Assembly: GCF_042660675.1 (NCBI RefSeq)
Contig: NZ_JBHSUL010000003.1
Location: forward strand, 35,100 to 99,099
Direction of reading: 5' to 3'
Source of the DNA: Marinilactibacillus sp042660675
GTDB lineage: Bacteria > Bacillota > Bacilli > Lactobacillales > Carnobacteriaceae_A
DNA length: 64,000 nucleotides
The notes below the pieces were generated by a model. It was not told the DNA's origin, did no database searches, and was given only the letters and a program-made list of their open reading frames with translations. Positions 27,249-35,842 of the stretch are shown here, in pieces (positions within the stretch are counted from its first letter, which is position 1; each line of letters opens with the position of its first letter). A program made the translations under genes and the position numbers.

Positions 27249-27896
27249 TTATTTGTGTACGTTTTGATATTCCTCTGATTCGCAGAATGCTTCGGTAGCT
27301 TCATCATAGACAAATACGCTTCCTGTTTTGATATCGTAAAGCCAGCCTTCTATTTCCAAATCGCCATTTTCTACTTTTTGTTTTATCCAAGGATATGTTT
27401 TAAGGTGTTCAACTTGTTCAATTACATTCATTTGCTCCATCAATCTAGCTTTTGAGTCATCATCTTCATGGTTATGGTTCTTTTCGATTTTTTCTTTCAC
27501 AGCTTCTAAAGGTTCTAGGTAATTCTGAGTAAATGGAAGATGCTCTAATTTCTCTCGTCCTCCAAGTGCTGCAGCGCACCCTCCGCAATTTGAATGTCCA
27601 CAGACAACAATCTCTTTTACCCCCAGTACTTCCACTGCATATTCAACAGAAGATACCGTTGTGAGATCTCGTTGGCTTAATTCGTAAGTTGGAATGGTAT
27701 TTGCAATATTTCGAATCATAAAGATTTCACCCGGTTCACTATCAATCAGTCTTTCCGGATCTACACGAGAGTCAGAACAGGCAATAAACAATGTGTGCGG
27801 GTTTTGTTTTTGTTCAAGATCTTGGTAAAGTTGTTCATATTTTTTATATGTCACACCTTTGAAGTTGGTCAGACCATTTTTCAATCTTTCAAGCAT
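27249..27896 (-). CDS. Beta-class carbonic anhydrase
   Basis: Zinc enzyme for reversible CO2 hydration, 215 residues. The ligand set is clear: CSDSRVDPERL (Cys and the Asp-Arg pair) at about residues 40-50 and HSNCGGC (His and second Cys) about 55 residues later. FMIRNIANTIPTYE and SVEYAVEVLGVKEIVVCGH complete the fold. It likely provides bicarbonate for carboxylation reactions; it is a single gene facing exoA across a shared terminator. Confidence 0.93.
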   Translation of the reverse strand: MLERLKNGLTNFKGVTYKKYEQLYQDLEQKQNPHTLFIACSDSRVDPERLIDSEPGEIFMIRNIANTIPTYELSQRDLTTVSSVEYAVEVLGVKEIVVCGHSNCGGCAAALGGREKLEHLPFTQNYLEPLEAVKEKIEKNHNHEDDDSKARLMEQMNVIEQVEHLKTYPWIKQKVENGDLEIEGWLYDIKTGSVFVYDEATEAFCESEEYQNVHK

Positions 27897-28008
27897 ATTT
27901 TTTCCTCCATTACATTAATTCTCGCCTTCAACTATACCATAAATAGAATATGCCAAGAAACTAGGATTTTATTTGAATAGTCTAAAAGCGTTTTTTACTA
28001 GTGCAGTA

Positions 28009-28443
28009 CTACTGAACTAGCTGTTTTTTTAATGTAACACAGGGTACGCCGTCTTCTAAGTATTCTTCTGAGCATTTTTTATATCCAAGTTTTTCATAAA
28101 AAGCGGCGGCTGTCAGTTCACCGTGGATAATCGATTGTTTGACTCCACGTTCTAGACTTTCTTTCTCTAGTTCTTCGATAATTTGTTGTCCAAGTCCACG
28201 ATTTCGATAATCTTTCAGTACAGCGATTCTTCCAGGACGAATCGTTTCCACATCTTTTTGTTTATAACGACCGGTGGCAACCGCTTGATTGCCATCATAA
28301 ATCACAACGTAATTGGTTTTATCATGATCGTCTATATCAAACTCTTCTGTCAAATGTATACCGCGTTCCAAGACAAATACTTGCATGCGGACATATAAAG
28401 CAGCTGCTTGGTGCCATTTCTCACTTCCAAAATGTATATTCAC
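28009..28443 (-). CDS. GNAT family N-acetyltransferase, ElaA-like
   Basis: A small acetyl-CoA-dependent acyltransferase, 144 residues from a GTG at 28443, which has GGGAG five bases upstream; two upstream ATGs in frame have no ribosome site. AALYVRMQVFVLERGI, EFDIDDHDKTNYVVIY and the acetyl-CoA loop YRNRGLGQQIIEELEKES are ElaA-type features, followed by HGELTAAAFYEKLGYKK. The substrate is unknown. Neighbours do not give a hint. Confidence 0.82.
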   Translation of the reverse strand: MNIHFGSEKWHQAAALYVRMQVFVLERGIHLTEEFDIDDHDKTNYVVIYDGNQAVATGRYKQKDVETIRPGRIAVLKDYRNRGLGQQIIEELEKESLERGVKQSIIHGELTAAAFYEKLGYKKCSEEYLEDGVPCVTLKKQLVQ

Positions 28444-28661
28444 AGTTTCTCCCTCTTTTCTATTCATAGATTCTCTCATTTAATTTGATCTACAGTATGC
28501 TTTAAATTTTTATCTAAAGGCTTTTAACTTTCTTCCATTAGACTCCCGATTCCTTTTATCTCTATATTAAAATAGCAGACATCTACTCTCTTTCACAAGA
28601 GGTTTGATGTCTGCTAACCTTATTTAATCAATTGTTTAAAGTAAAAAGTAGATTTTTTATC

Positions 28662-29645
28662 TTACCAAGCATAAGCTTCTGGAGCACGTCCACCCGGCCC
28701 TGGGAAAATTCTATCCAATTCTTTCATTGTCTCTTCTGAAAGATTAATTTCAACGGCTCTAAGTGCTTGCTCTAATTGTTCCATTGTTCTCGGACCAATA
28801 ATTGGCGCTGTCACTGCTGGATTTGCTAAAAGCCATGCCAATGCTACATTCGGTTCAGATTCCCCAAGTTTTTCACACAGCTTAGCGTAATCTTCTAACT
28901 GACTACGTTCGTGGTCAGTTAGTTCAGCTGCGCGACCTTCACTTCTTGAACCAGGTTCTGGATTAAGAATCTTCCCACTCAGCATCCCTCCACCTAATGG
29001 ACTCCACGGGATGATCCCTATACCAAAATCTTCTGCAGCTGGAAGGACTTCTAATTCCGGTAGTCTACAAAGTAAATTGTATCTGTGCTGTTCTGATACC
29101 AGTCCAAGAAATTGTCGCTTCTCAGCTGCGGCTTGCGCAAGGGCCAGATGATACCCTGCAAAATTACTGGATCCAATATAGTAGGCTTTCCCTTGGTTAA
29201 CGATTGACTCGAACACACCCCATATTTCTTCCCAAGGTGCATGGCGTTCAATATGATGCATCTGGTAAAGCTCAACATGATCTGTTTGTAGACGTTTTAA
29301 AGACTCTTCTAGGTGTCGGCGGATCTTATAAGCGGAAAGTCCATTTTCTTTATTGGGCCCATCCGCTTCATTATCCATACCACCATAAACCTTCGTCGCT
29401 AGGACAACTTTTTCTCGTCGGCCCCCTCCTTGTGCAAACCAGCGCCCAATAATTTCTTCTGTTTGTCCTCTTTGACCACTACCTCCATAGACATTTGCTG
29501 TATCAAAAAAGTTGATTCCTGCTTCTAATGCTCTGTCCATTATGGCAAAGGCATCTTCCTCACTCGTGTGCGAGCCAAAATTCATTGTTCCTAAACAAAT
29601 CTTGCTAACTTTTAGTCCTGTTCGTCCTAAATAATTATATTCCAC
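28662..29645 (-). CDS. Aldo/keto reductase
   Basis: NADPH-dependent oxidoreductase with a TIM barrel, 327 residues. The active-site signature INFFDTANVYGGSGQRGQTEE gives Asp and Tyr, followed by VVLATKVYG (Lys) and YQMHHIERHAPWEE (His). The late IIGPRTMEQLEQAL is the usual cofactor-binding element. The closest type is the YajO/YghZ-like group that reduces aldehydes. The ATG has a weak GGGG site. Substrate not predictable from context. Confidence 0.9.
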   Translation of the reverse strand: MEYNYLGRTGLKVSKICLGTMNFGSHTSEEDAFAIMDRALEAGINFFDTANVYGGSGQRGQTEEIIGRWFAQGGGRREKVVLATKVYGGMDNEADGPNKENGLSAYKIRRHLEESLKRLQTDHVELYQMHHIERHAPWEEIWGVFESIVNQGKAYYIGSSNFAGYHLALAQAAAEKRQFLGLVSEQHRYNLLCRLPELEVLPAAEDFGIGIIPWSPLGGGMLSGKILNPEPGSRSEGRAAELTDHERSQLEDYAKLCEKLGESEPNVALAWLLANPAVTAPIIGPRTMEQLEQALRAVEINLSEETMKELDRIFPGPGGRAPEAYAW

Positions 29646-29958
29646 CGTTCATTTCCCCCTAATGGCTTTTAAATAGCGCAAAATTTCTAATTGATTTAAA
29701 TAATCATACGCCATAACAGTCAAAGCATATCATTATTCAGTTAGTACTACAACACATTTTGAATCCGTTATCATTTTTTTATTTTGACACTAAAAAAATG
29801 TCAGGACATGATGTCGTAAGAGTAACCACCCCGGGATGAACTCATTTACAATTCCACTTATCTTTGATTACTATTTCCATCTTTACTATAAAATACTATA
29901 AGTGATAAAAACGACTATCAAGTCTGCTTATAAAAACAGTCTTGATAATCGTTTTATT
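29646..29958. other. Intergenic region between the aldo/keto reductase and SulP genes
   Basis: The 313 bases hold the aldo/keto reductase promoter region at the left and the SulP terminator at the right. No reading frame with a ribosome site is supported. A short TGACAC/GTGTCA-like inverted repeat near 29788-29804 has no assigned role. Confidence 0.3.
29906..29955 (-). terminator. Terminator of the SulP gene
   Basis: On the minus strand AAAACGATTATCAAGACTG pairs with CAGACTTGATAGTCGTTTT and a T run follows. Confidence 0.75.
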
Positions 29959-31560
29959 TTATACATAAGGGTATTCGATGATTTGATCTTCGCCTTCGTC
30001 AATAATGACAGAAGTAAAGGCGTTCGCATTGTGGAACATTCGTTTACATTCATCACTTAATCGGACAATCTTGAATGTCTTACCTGATTCTTCATATCGT
30101 TTGGTAACAGAACTGATTGCTTCTACTGCAGAATAATCCGTTACTTTTGCGTATTTCAAATCCAAGATCACTTCATTTGGGTCACTCTCTACATCAAATA
30201 ATTCTTTGAAATTCAAGACGGAACCAAAGAACAACGTTCCATTGATTTTGTATGTTTTCGAACCATTTTCTGATTCTTCTACATTGGCGTAAATCACTTT
30301 CCCTTTTTCCCATGCGAAAATCAATGCTGAAACAACTACTCCCGTGATAACAGCTGTTGCAAGATCCACAAAAATTGTGATTACGGATACAACGATAACA
30401 ACTAAAATATCTTGAGCCGGCACTTTACCTTTATAGCGTAAACTCTCCCATTTAAAGGTACCGACAACGACCATAAACATAACCCCTACTAGACCAGCTA
30501 GTGGAATCGCGTTGATAAATGCTGAACCAAACATAATGAAAAACATCAAAGCTGAAGCCGCAACGAGTCCCGATAAACGGTGACGTCCACCGGATTTGAT
30601 ATTAATAATCGATTGACCAATCATTGCATCTCCTCCCATACCACCAAAGAAACCGTTGACTGTATTCGCAAGACCTTGTGCGATAATTTCTTTGTTTGTT
30701 CTTCCTCGAGTATTCGTCATCTCATCAATGACTTGTAGGGTCAATACCGCTTCAGTTAATCCGACTAGCCCACCTATAAAGGCATAAGGTGTAATGATTC
30801 TAAGCGTTTCAAAGTTTAACGGAACTTGAGGAATGTGGAATTCTGGTAGTCCCCCAACAATTTCCATTCCTGCAAAGTCTTGAACATTTCTTAAGTGAAT
30901 TCCAAAACTTCCAAGCCCAACAGCAATCAGTGTCATCACAACGATAGCAATTAAACTAGACGGAATCAACTTAGTGAATTTAGGAATGATGTGAATCATC
31001 GCCATGGTAAATAAGACGAATCCAATCATAACGGCTAAATCTGTCCACGGCATCCACGCAGACTGTGTAACCATGTTCCCATTTACTTCTACTACTTGAT
31101 TGATTTTGAACTGATCCAATTGCGCTATAAAAATCAGTATGGATAATCCATTTAAAAAGCCAAGCATAACTGGATAAGGGATGATTCTAGCATATTTCCC
31201 TAATTTCAATAGCCCAATAGCGACTTGTATAATCCCCATAAGTACAACCATTGCAAAAAGGTACTCTAGTCCATGTGTTGCGACCAGTGAAGCAATAACC
31301 ACTGCAATTGCAGCCGTAGATGAACTGATCATACCAGGTCTTCCAGTAAAAATCGCCGCAATCAATCCAATCATAAAAGCTGTCTGTAAACTTAATATCG
31401 GACTAACGCCTGCAACAAATGCAAATGCGATAGATTCAGGTATCAGCGCCAGCGCTACTGTTAAGCCTGACAGTACATCTCCTCGGATCGCACCTTTTTT
31501 GTCTTTTAAAAATTGCATCGGTCGAAACTTCTCCTGTTTCGACTGTTCTTTATTTCTCAT
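29959..31560 (-). CDS. SulP family anion transporter
   Basis: A 533-residue SLC26/SulP-type membrane protein. It has about 10-12 hydrophobic helices from residue 25 to 410, including the SulP signature region LSGLTVALALIPESIAFAFVAGVSPILSLQ and GGMGGDAMIGQS, and a C-terminal STAS domain (about residues 430-520: NGTLFFGSVLNFKELFD, VILDLKYAKVTDYSAVEAI). Members move sulphate, bicarbonate or dicarboxylates. Sulphate is the default name, but a bicarbonate role is possible given the carbonic anhydrase gene 2 kb away; that link is weak. Confidence 0.9.
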   Translation of the reverse strand: MRNKEQSKQEKFRPMQFLKDKKGAIRGDVLSGLTVALALIPESIAFAFVAGVSPILSLQTAFMIGLIAAIFTGRPGMISSSTAAIAVVIASLVATHGLEYLFAMVVLMGIIQVAIGLLKLGKYARIIPYPVMLGFLNGLSILIFIAQLDQFKINQVVEVNGNMVTQSAWMPWTDLAVMIGFVLFTMAMIHIIPKFTKLIPSSLIAIVVMTLIAVGLGSFGIHLRNVQDFAGMEIVGGLPEFHIPQVPLNFETLRIITPYAFIGGLVGLTEAVLTLQVIDEMTNTRGRTNKEIIAQGLANTVNGFFGGMGGDAMIGQSIINIKSGGRHRLSGLVAASALMFFIMFGSAFINAIPLAGLVGVMFMVVVGTFKWESLRYKGKVPAQDILVVIVVSVITIFVDLATAVITGVVVSALIFAWEKGKVIYANVEESENGSKTYKINGTLFFGSVLNFKELFDVESDPNEVILDLKYAKVTDYSAVEAISSVTKRYEESGKTFKIVRLSDECKRMFHNANAFTSVIIDEGEDQIIEYPYV

Positions 31561-31761
31561 TTTATTCTCTCCTTCTTTACCTGCCTGTACTAGCAGTCAC
31601 AATTAAATATATTAACATATAAATAATATATTACAATATAAAATTTACCTATAAGTTAATTTATGCACTTTAAAGTGTTTTCATTTTTAAAATTCTCCTT
31701 TTTTTTAATCATTCAACATGCTATGATACTCTTGTAATAAAAAAATCACTGAGGTGCCGTT

Positions 31762-32055
31762 ATGGAATTTGGTCCTAAAATCAAAGCTTTAAGAATCGCT
31801 GCAGGAATGACTGCCAAAGAACTTGCACAGAAGATAGACATTTCTCCTTCTTTTATTTCAGCAATTGAACATAATTCAACAAAGCTATCTTTAAAAACAC
31901 TTTCTCATATATGTGACGTATTGGACGTTAGTCTAGCTGAGTTCTTCAATGAAGAGACGAGTCCGATTGAAAAAAGACTAATCACCATTATTCAATCTCT
32001 ACCTGAAGAAAAACAATATGATCTTCTCAAATTTTTGGATGGATTGAATTGGTAA
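31762..32055 (+). CDS. XRE family transcriptional regulator
   Basis: A 97-residue DNA-binding protein. Residues 5-60 form a Cro/C1-type helix-turn-helix: IKALRIAAGMTAKELAQKI, then the recognition part SPSFISAIEHNSTKLSLKTL and VLDVSLAEFFNEE. The C-terminal 35 residues are charged and may make the dimer surface. GAGGTG precedes the ATG. It lies before the Mn2+ riboswitch and the P-type ATPase gene, which have their own promoter, so it need not be linked to them in function. Confidence 0.87.
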   Translation: MEFGPKIKALRIAAGMTAKELAQKIDISPSFISAIEHNSTKLSLKTLSHICDVLDVSLAEFFNEETSPIEKRLITIIQSLPEEKQYDLLKFLDGLNW

Positions 32056-32073
32056 AGATAAAAAATGATTTTC

Positions 32074-32102
32074 TTGCAATCCTTTCATTACTTTTATATA
32101 AT
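32074..32102 (+). promoter_or_regulatory. Promoter of the riboswitch-ATPase transcript
   Basis: TTGCAA and a perfect TATAAT are separated by 17 bases. Transcription would begin just before the riboswitch aptamer, and the leader would be about 180 bases long. Confidence 0.8.
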
Positions 32103-32118
32103 GAGTTCGACAACAAAA

Positions 32119-32217
32119 TAGCTTACGGGAGTAACTTGCAGCGAAAGCTGTTACAGTGCCACCAACCGTAGATACTTGTTTATCTGCTGGTGCTGTATTA
32201 AATAGTGAGACGTATGC
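32119..32217 (+). ncRNA. yybP-ykoY (Mn2+) riboswitch aptamer
   Basis: The P1 helix pairs GCTTACG (32121-32127) with CGTATGC (32211-32217), with one mismatch. Directly after the 5' strand comes GGGAGTAAC, matching the conserved GGGGAGUA element. The second helix is GTAA/TTAC with CAGC-GAAA-GCTG inside, followed by the ACAG...CTGT helix with a side hairpin AGATA/TATCT, and a terminal GTGAGAC as in lactobacillal examples. The 3' P1 strand is also part of a terminator, so ligand binding should allow read-through. The downstream gene is a cation ATPase, as in the known Lactococcus yoaB case. Confidence 0.8.
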
Positions 32218-32251
32218 GGAGCTTTTTGCCTCCGTATACGTCTCTTTTTTT
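32205..32251 (+). terminator. Riboswitch-controlled terminator
   Basis: GAGACGTATGCGGAG pairs with CTCCGTATACGTCTC and eight T follow. It shares CGTATGC with the riboswitch P1 helix, so the two structures exclude each other. Confidence 0.85.
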
Positions 32252-32290
32252 CTATTGAGAGTTCCTTCATCTTAGAAAGGATGAAAAAAC

Positions 32291-34927
32291 ATGCAACATT
32301 ATCAGCAGAATACCGAAGAAGTGTTATCTTCGCTCGATACTACAGAAGAAGGATTAACTTCCTCAGAAGTAAAAAAGAGGCAAGAAGAAAATGGCTTAAA
32401 TGAACTTGAACAAAAAGATCGTCAGTCTACTCTATCTTTATTTTTAGAAAGCTTCAAAGATCCAATGGTTATTGTTCTTTTAATTGTAGCGGTCGTTCAA
32501 GTTCTACTAGGCGAGACCGTTGAGTCTATCATTATATTCGCTGTACTTGTCATCAACTCTATCCTTAGTGTTGTACAAACCAGAAAAGCAGAAGATTCGT
32601 TAGCATCCCTTAGAAATATGGCTGCTCCAACCGCAACGGTTATTCGAAACAATAGTACGCAAAGTATACCTGCAAGAGAAGTTGTTGCTGGAGATATCGT
32701 TGTTTTAGAAGCAGGAAATAACATTCCAGCCGATGGTCGCTTATTTGAAGCAGAGTCACTACAAGTTGAAGAAGGTGCTTTAACTGGGGAGTCTGTTCCA
32801 TCAGACAAAAATACTTCTACTATCTCAGAAGAAACTGGATTAGCTGATCGATTAAATATGGTTTACAGCGGCACACTTGTCACTTATGGTCGTGCAAAAT
32901 ACGTTGTTACTGGAATCGGATCAGAAACTGAAATGGGGAAAGTCGCTAAATTGATTCAAAATGCAACCTCTAAGCAAACCCCACTTCAACGTAAACTAGA
33001 AGTGTTCAGTAAAAAATTAGGCTTTGTAATTCTTGGTTTATCTATTTTGATTTTCGGAATACAAGCTGCGCGCATTTTTTTAGGTGGAACAGAAGATATC
33101 CAAATTCCACTACTTAATGCCTTTATGTTTGCGGTCGCGGTTGCAGTTGCGGCTATTCCAGAGGCGTTGCAGTCTATCGTAACGATTGTATTATCTGTTG
33201 GGACCAACAAAATGGCGAAACGTCACGCAATTATTCGTAAACTACCAGCGGTTGAGACATTGGGATCTACCAGTGTCATCTGTACAGATAAAACCGGTAC
33301 ATTAACACAAAACAAAATGACTGTTGTTGATACCTTTTTAGCTGGTCAACAAGAAACAGCTTATTCCAACCAACCAGATCAATGGTCCTTCGGCGAGAAT
33401 CGTCTAATGCAGATTGCCGTTCTTGCAAACGACTCTTCTATCAATGAAGCTGGTGAATCTAGTGGTGATCCTACTGAGATTGCATTAATTGACTACAGCA
33501 ATAAACAAGATCTTCCTTTCTCAAACTTAAGAGCTTCTTATCCTAGGAAAGCGGAATTGCCATTCGATTCCACTCGTAAGCTGATGTCTACTTTACACGA
33601 TATCGACGGCGAACAGCTCATGCTGACGAAAGGTGGTCCCGATGTTGTGTTCAACCGTTGTTCGCACATTTTGATCAATGGACAAGTGGAAGAACTGACA
33701 GAAGCTCATTTAAAAGAGCTGAATGAAAAAAATGAACATTTCTCTGACCAAGCCATGCGTGTACTGGCATTTGCCTATAAGCCTTTAGATAAAGCAGATC
33801 TTGATTTAGATGATGAAAATGATTTGATTTTTGCGGGACTACTTGCCATGATTGATCCTCCAAGAGAGGAAGTTTATCACGCCATCAAAGAAGCTGCTGA
33901 AGCGGGTATTCGTACTGTTATGATCACCGGTGACCACAAAACAACCGCACGAGCAATTGCTAGAGATTTAGAGATTTTCAAGGAAGGCGATATTGCCTTG
34001 ACTGGTCAGGAACTTGATGCGCTATCTGATGCAGAATTGATGGATCAGCTTGAGCATATCACTGTATATGCGCGTGTTACGCCTGAAAATAAAATTCGAA
34101 TCGTTGATGCATGGCAAGATAAAGATCAAATTACTGCCATGACCGGTGACGGTGTCAATGATGCGCCTGCTTTGAAACAAGCGGATATTGGTATTGCTAT
34201 GGGGAGTGGGACGGACGTTTCAAAAGATGCCGCTGCAATGATTTTGACAGATGATAATTTTGTTTCGATTGTTAGTGCTGTATCTGTTGGCCGTGTTGTT
34301 TATAGTAATATTAAAAAAGCGATTGCTTATCTTTTCTCAGGTAACTTAGGTGCTGTTACTGCGATTATTGCAGCGCTTCTTATGAACTGGGTCAACCCAT
34401 TCACTGCCTTACAGTTACTGTTTATCAACTTGGTAAATGATTCTATTCCTGCAATTGCGTTAGGAATGGAACCAGGTGAACCGCACATTATGAAACAAAA
34501 ACCAAGAGATCCTAATGAAGGCATTTTCTCTGGTCAGACACTACAGTCTGTTATCTTCAGAGGTTTGACGATTGGTGTAGCTGTTATTATTTCTCAGTAT
34601 ATTGGTTTAGGGTATTCTGATGAAATTAGTGTAGCGATGGCTTTTACAACTTTGATCCTTGCTAGAACGTTACAGGTATTCCCTGCTCGTTCGAATTCTC
34701 AAACCGTCTTCCAAGCAGGATTCTTCTCAAATAAATATGTTGTCGGTGCATTTGCTGTATGTATGATGTTATATGCCATCACAATATTACCGTTTGTTCG
34801 CCCAATATTTGATATCCCAGCAGAATTTGGACTAGAACACTGGGGAATCGCTGCCGGACTAGCACTTGCTACAACTGCAATTCTAGAAATTAGAAAGCTT
34901 GTCTTCCCTTCTAAATTAGCGGATTAA
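32291..34927 (+). CDS. Cation-transporting P-type ATPase (P2 type), probably Mn2+/Ca2+ exporter
   Basis: An 878-residue P2-type pump. Motifs in order: the actuator loop ALTGESVPSDK at about 166-176, the helix-4 ion site AVAAIPEALQSIVTIVLS, phosphorylation site ICTDKTGTLTQNKM, nucleotide-binding FDSTRKLMST and LTKGGPDVV, MIDPPREEV, TGDHKTTA, MTGDGVNDAPALKQADIGIAMG, and C-terminal helices with NLVNDSIPAIALGMEP. Helix 4 has PEAL instead of the PEGL of Ca2+ pumps. The Mn2+ riboswitch points to manganese export, like Lactococcus YoaB; calcium transport cannot be excluded. Confidence 0.92.
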   Translation: MQHYQQNTEEVLSSLDTTEEGLTSSEVKKRQEENGLNELEQKDRQSTLSLFLESFKDPMVIVLLIVAVVQVLLGETVESIIIFAVLVINSILSVVQTRKAEDSLASLRNMAAPTATVIRNNSTQSIPAREVVAGDIVVLEAGNNIPADGRLFEAESLQVEEGALTGESVPSDKNTSTISEETGLADRLNMVYSGTLVTYGRAKYVVTGIGSETEMGKVAKLIQNATSKQTPLQRKLEVFSKKLGFVILGLSILIFGIQAARIFLGGTEDIQIPLLNAFMFAVAVAVAAIPEALQSIVTIVLSVGTNKMAKRHAIIRKLPAVETLGSTSVICTDKTGTLTQNKMTVVDTFLAGQQETAYSNQPDQWSFGENRLMQIAVLANDSSINEAGESSGDPTEIALIDYSNKQDLPFSNLRASYPRKAELPFDSTRKLMSTLHDIDGEQLMLTKGGPDVVFNRCSHILINGQVEELTEAHLKELNEKNEHFSDQAMRVLAFAYKPLDKADLDLDDENDLIFAGLLAMIDPPREEVYHAIKEAAEAGIRTVMITGDHKTTARAIARDLEIFKEGDIALTGQELDALSDAELMDQLEHITVYARVTPENKIRIVDAWQDKDQITAMTGDGVNDAPALKQADIGIAMGSGTDVSKDAAAMILTDDNFVSIVSAVSVGRVVYSNIKKAIAYLFSGNLGAVTAIIAALLMNWVNPFTALQLLFINLVNDSIPAIALGMEPGEPHIMKQKPRDPNEGIFSGQTLQSVIFRGLTIGVAVIISQYIGLGYSDEISVAMAFTTLILARTLQVFPARSNSQTVFQAGFFSNKYVVGAFAVCMMLYAITILPFVRPIFDIPAEFGLEHWGIAAGLALATTAILEIRKLVFPSKLAD

Positions 34928-34944
34928 ATTAACTATCATAAACC

Positions 34945-34982
34945 AAAAAGAGATCAGGAGAAAATTCCTGATCTCTTTTTTT
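34945..34982 (+). terminator. Terminator of the P-type ATPase gene
   Basis: AAAAAGAGATCAGGA pairs with TCCTGATCTCTTTTT around GAAAAT, with a seven-T tail. Confidence 0.85.
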
Positions 34983-35036
34983 GTAAATAATTCGTTTTGT
35001 TACCTTTATAATATCGATAATCCATAAACCATCATA

Positions 35037-35276
35037 CTATTGTTTTACTTTATCTACAATTCTTTTTGCGGTCAGTAAATCTAAAGGATAATACTTTTTT
35101 CTAAGTAATTTGATTGTTTTTATCTGATCATTTTCAATTTTAAACGTTTCTTTTGCAAAGTCTTCCAGTTCTTTTCGATCAAACTGAAACAAGCTTTTCA
35201 ATCGGGTGATTTCTTTTTGTTTGCTCATATTTAACAATAGTAGTGCCACTATCATAACGAATAAACTAAGTGTCAT
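35037..35276 (-). CDS. Small membrane-anchored protein with L7/L12-like C-terminal segment
   Basis: A 79-residue protein: a single hydrophobic helix at residues 2-15, a charged middle (QKEITRLKSLFQFDRKELEDFAKE), then a C-terminal part IKTIKLLRKKYYPLDLLTAKRIVDKV. The last part has the spacing of the ribosomal bL12 C-terminal domain (IKxIRxxx-GLxLKEAKxxVE), as seen in several small bacterial proteins of unknown role. The ATG has a weak AAGAAG site. It is divergent from the next membrane protein gene, sharing a 69-base spacer. Function unknown. Confidence 0.65.
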   Translation of the reverse strand: MTLSLFVMIVALLLLNMSKQKEITRLKSLFQFDRKELEDFAKETFKIENDQIKTIKLLRKKYYPLDLLTAKRIVDKVKQ

Positions 35277-35345
35277 GTTTACAACTTCTTTCTTAATTTG
35301 TATGGTAAAATCAATTGTACCTTAGGTTAAAAAAATAGCAAGGAG

Positions 35346-35768
35346 TTGATTGAACTGTCTTTTCCATTAAATGTTGTGGTTGCTGTTATCATCGCTTTAA
35401 TACATGTTACTATATCTTTTAGTCTCAAATTACCTGCACTATATAAAAATAAGTTCCGATTCTATTCAATTTTTACCAGCTTACTTTTTATAGCCTTTTT
35501 ATTTGGATTTTCTATTTACTTCAGTACTTCCATAGACTATGAAAATTATGGTCTCTATTTTGAGGGCTTGGCTGCTTTGTATTTGTTGTTAGTTGTCCTT
35601 TTATTAGCTACCTTGATTTTTCTACTTGTTCGTTGGGTACTCAAGTTAAGCGATTTTTCATTAGTGACAAGAAGTATCGCGGTTCTAAGTCCTAGCGTTC
35701 TCTTAATTGGAATGGGTGTTTTAGGATACGCTCCTTTCATGCTTTCTTTTTACGGTTTTGCTCCTTAA
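35346..35768 (+). CDS. Integral membrane protein of unknown function
   Basis: A roughly 137-140-residue protein with four likely membrane helices (about residues 8-25, 40-58, 72-98 and 113-132) and few charges. No family recognised. The listed TTG start at 35346 touches the AAGGAG ribosome site directly, which is too close. A CTG at 35355 lies nine bases after it and fits better, and a GTG follows at about 35379. The start is therefore uncertain. It is the divergent partner of the L7/L12-like small protein gene. Confidence 0.6.
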   Translation: MIELSFPLNVVVAVIIALIHVTISFSLKLPALYKNKFRFYSIFTSLLFIAFLFGFSIYFSTSIDYENYGLYFEGLAALYLLLVVLLLATLIFLLVRWVLKLSDFSLVTRSIAVLSPSVLLIGMGVLGYAPFMLSFYGFAP

Positions 35769-35842
35769 GCATATTATTTTCGATATTCTTTTTAAAGCGT
35801 TACTATGAAATCGTAGTAAATTGAACTTTAGGAGGAAGCAAG

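Noticed and set aside
32497..33210. Two open frames on the minus strand inside the P-type ATPase gene
   Set aside because: Both mirror conserved coding sequence and lack ribosome sites.
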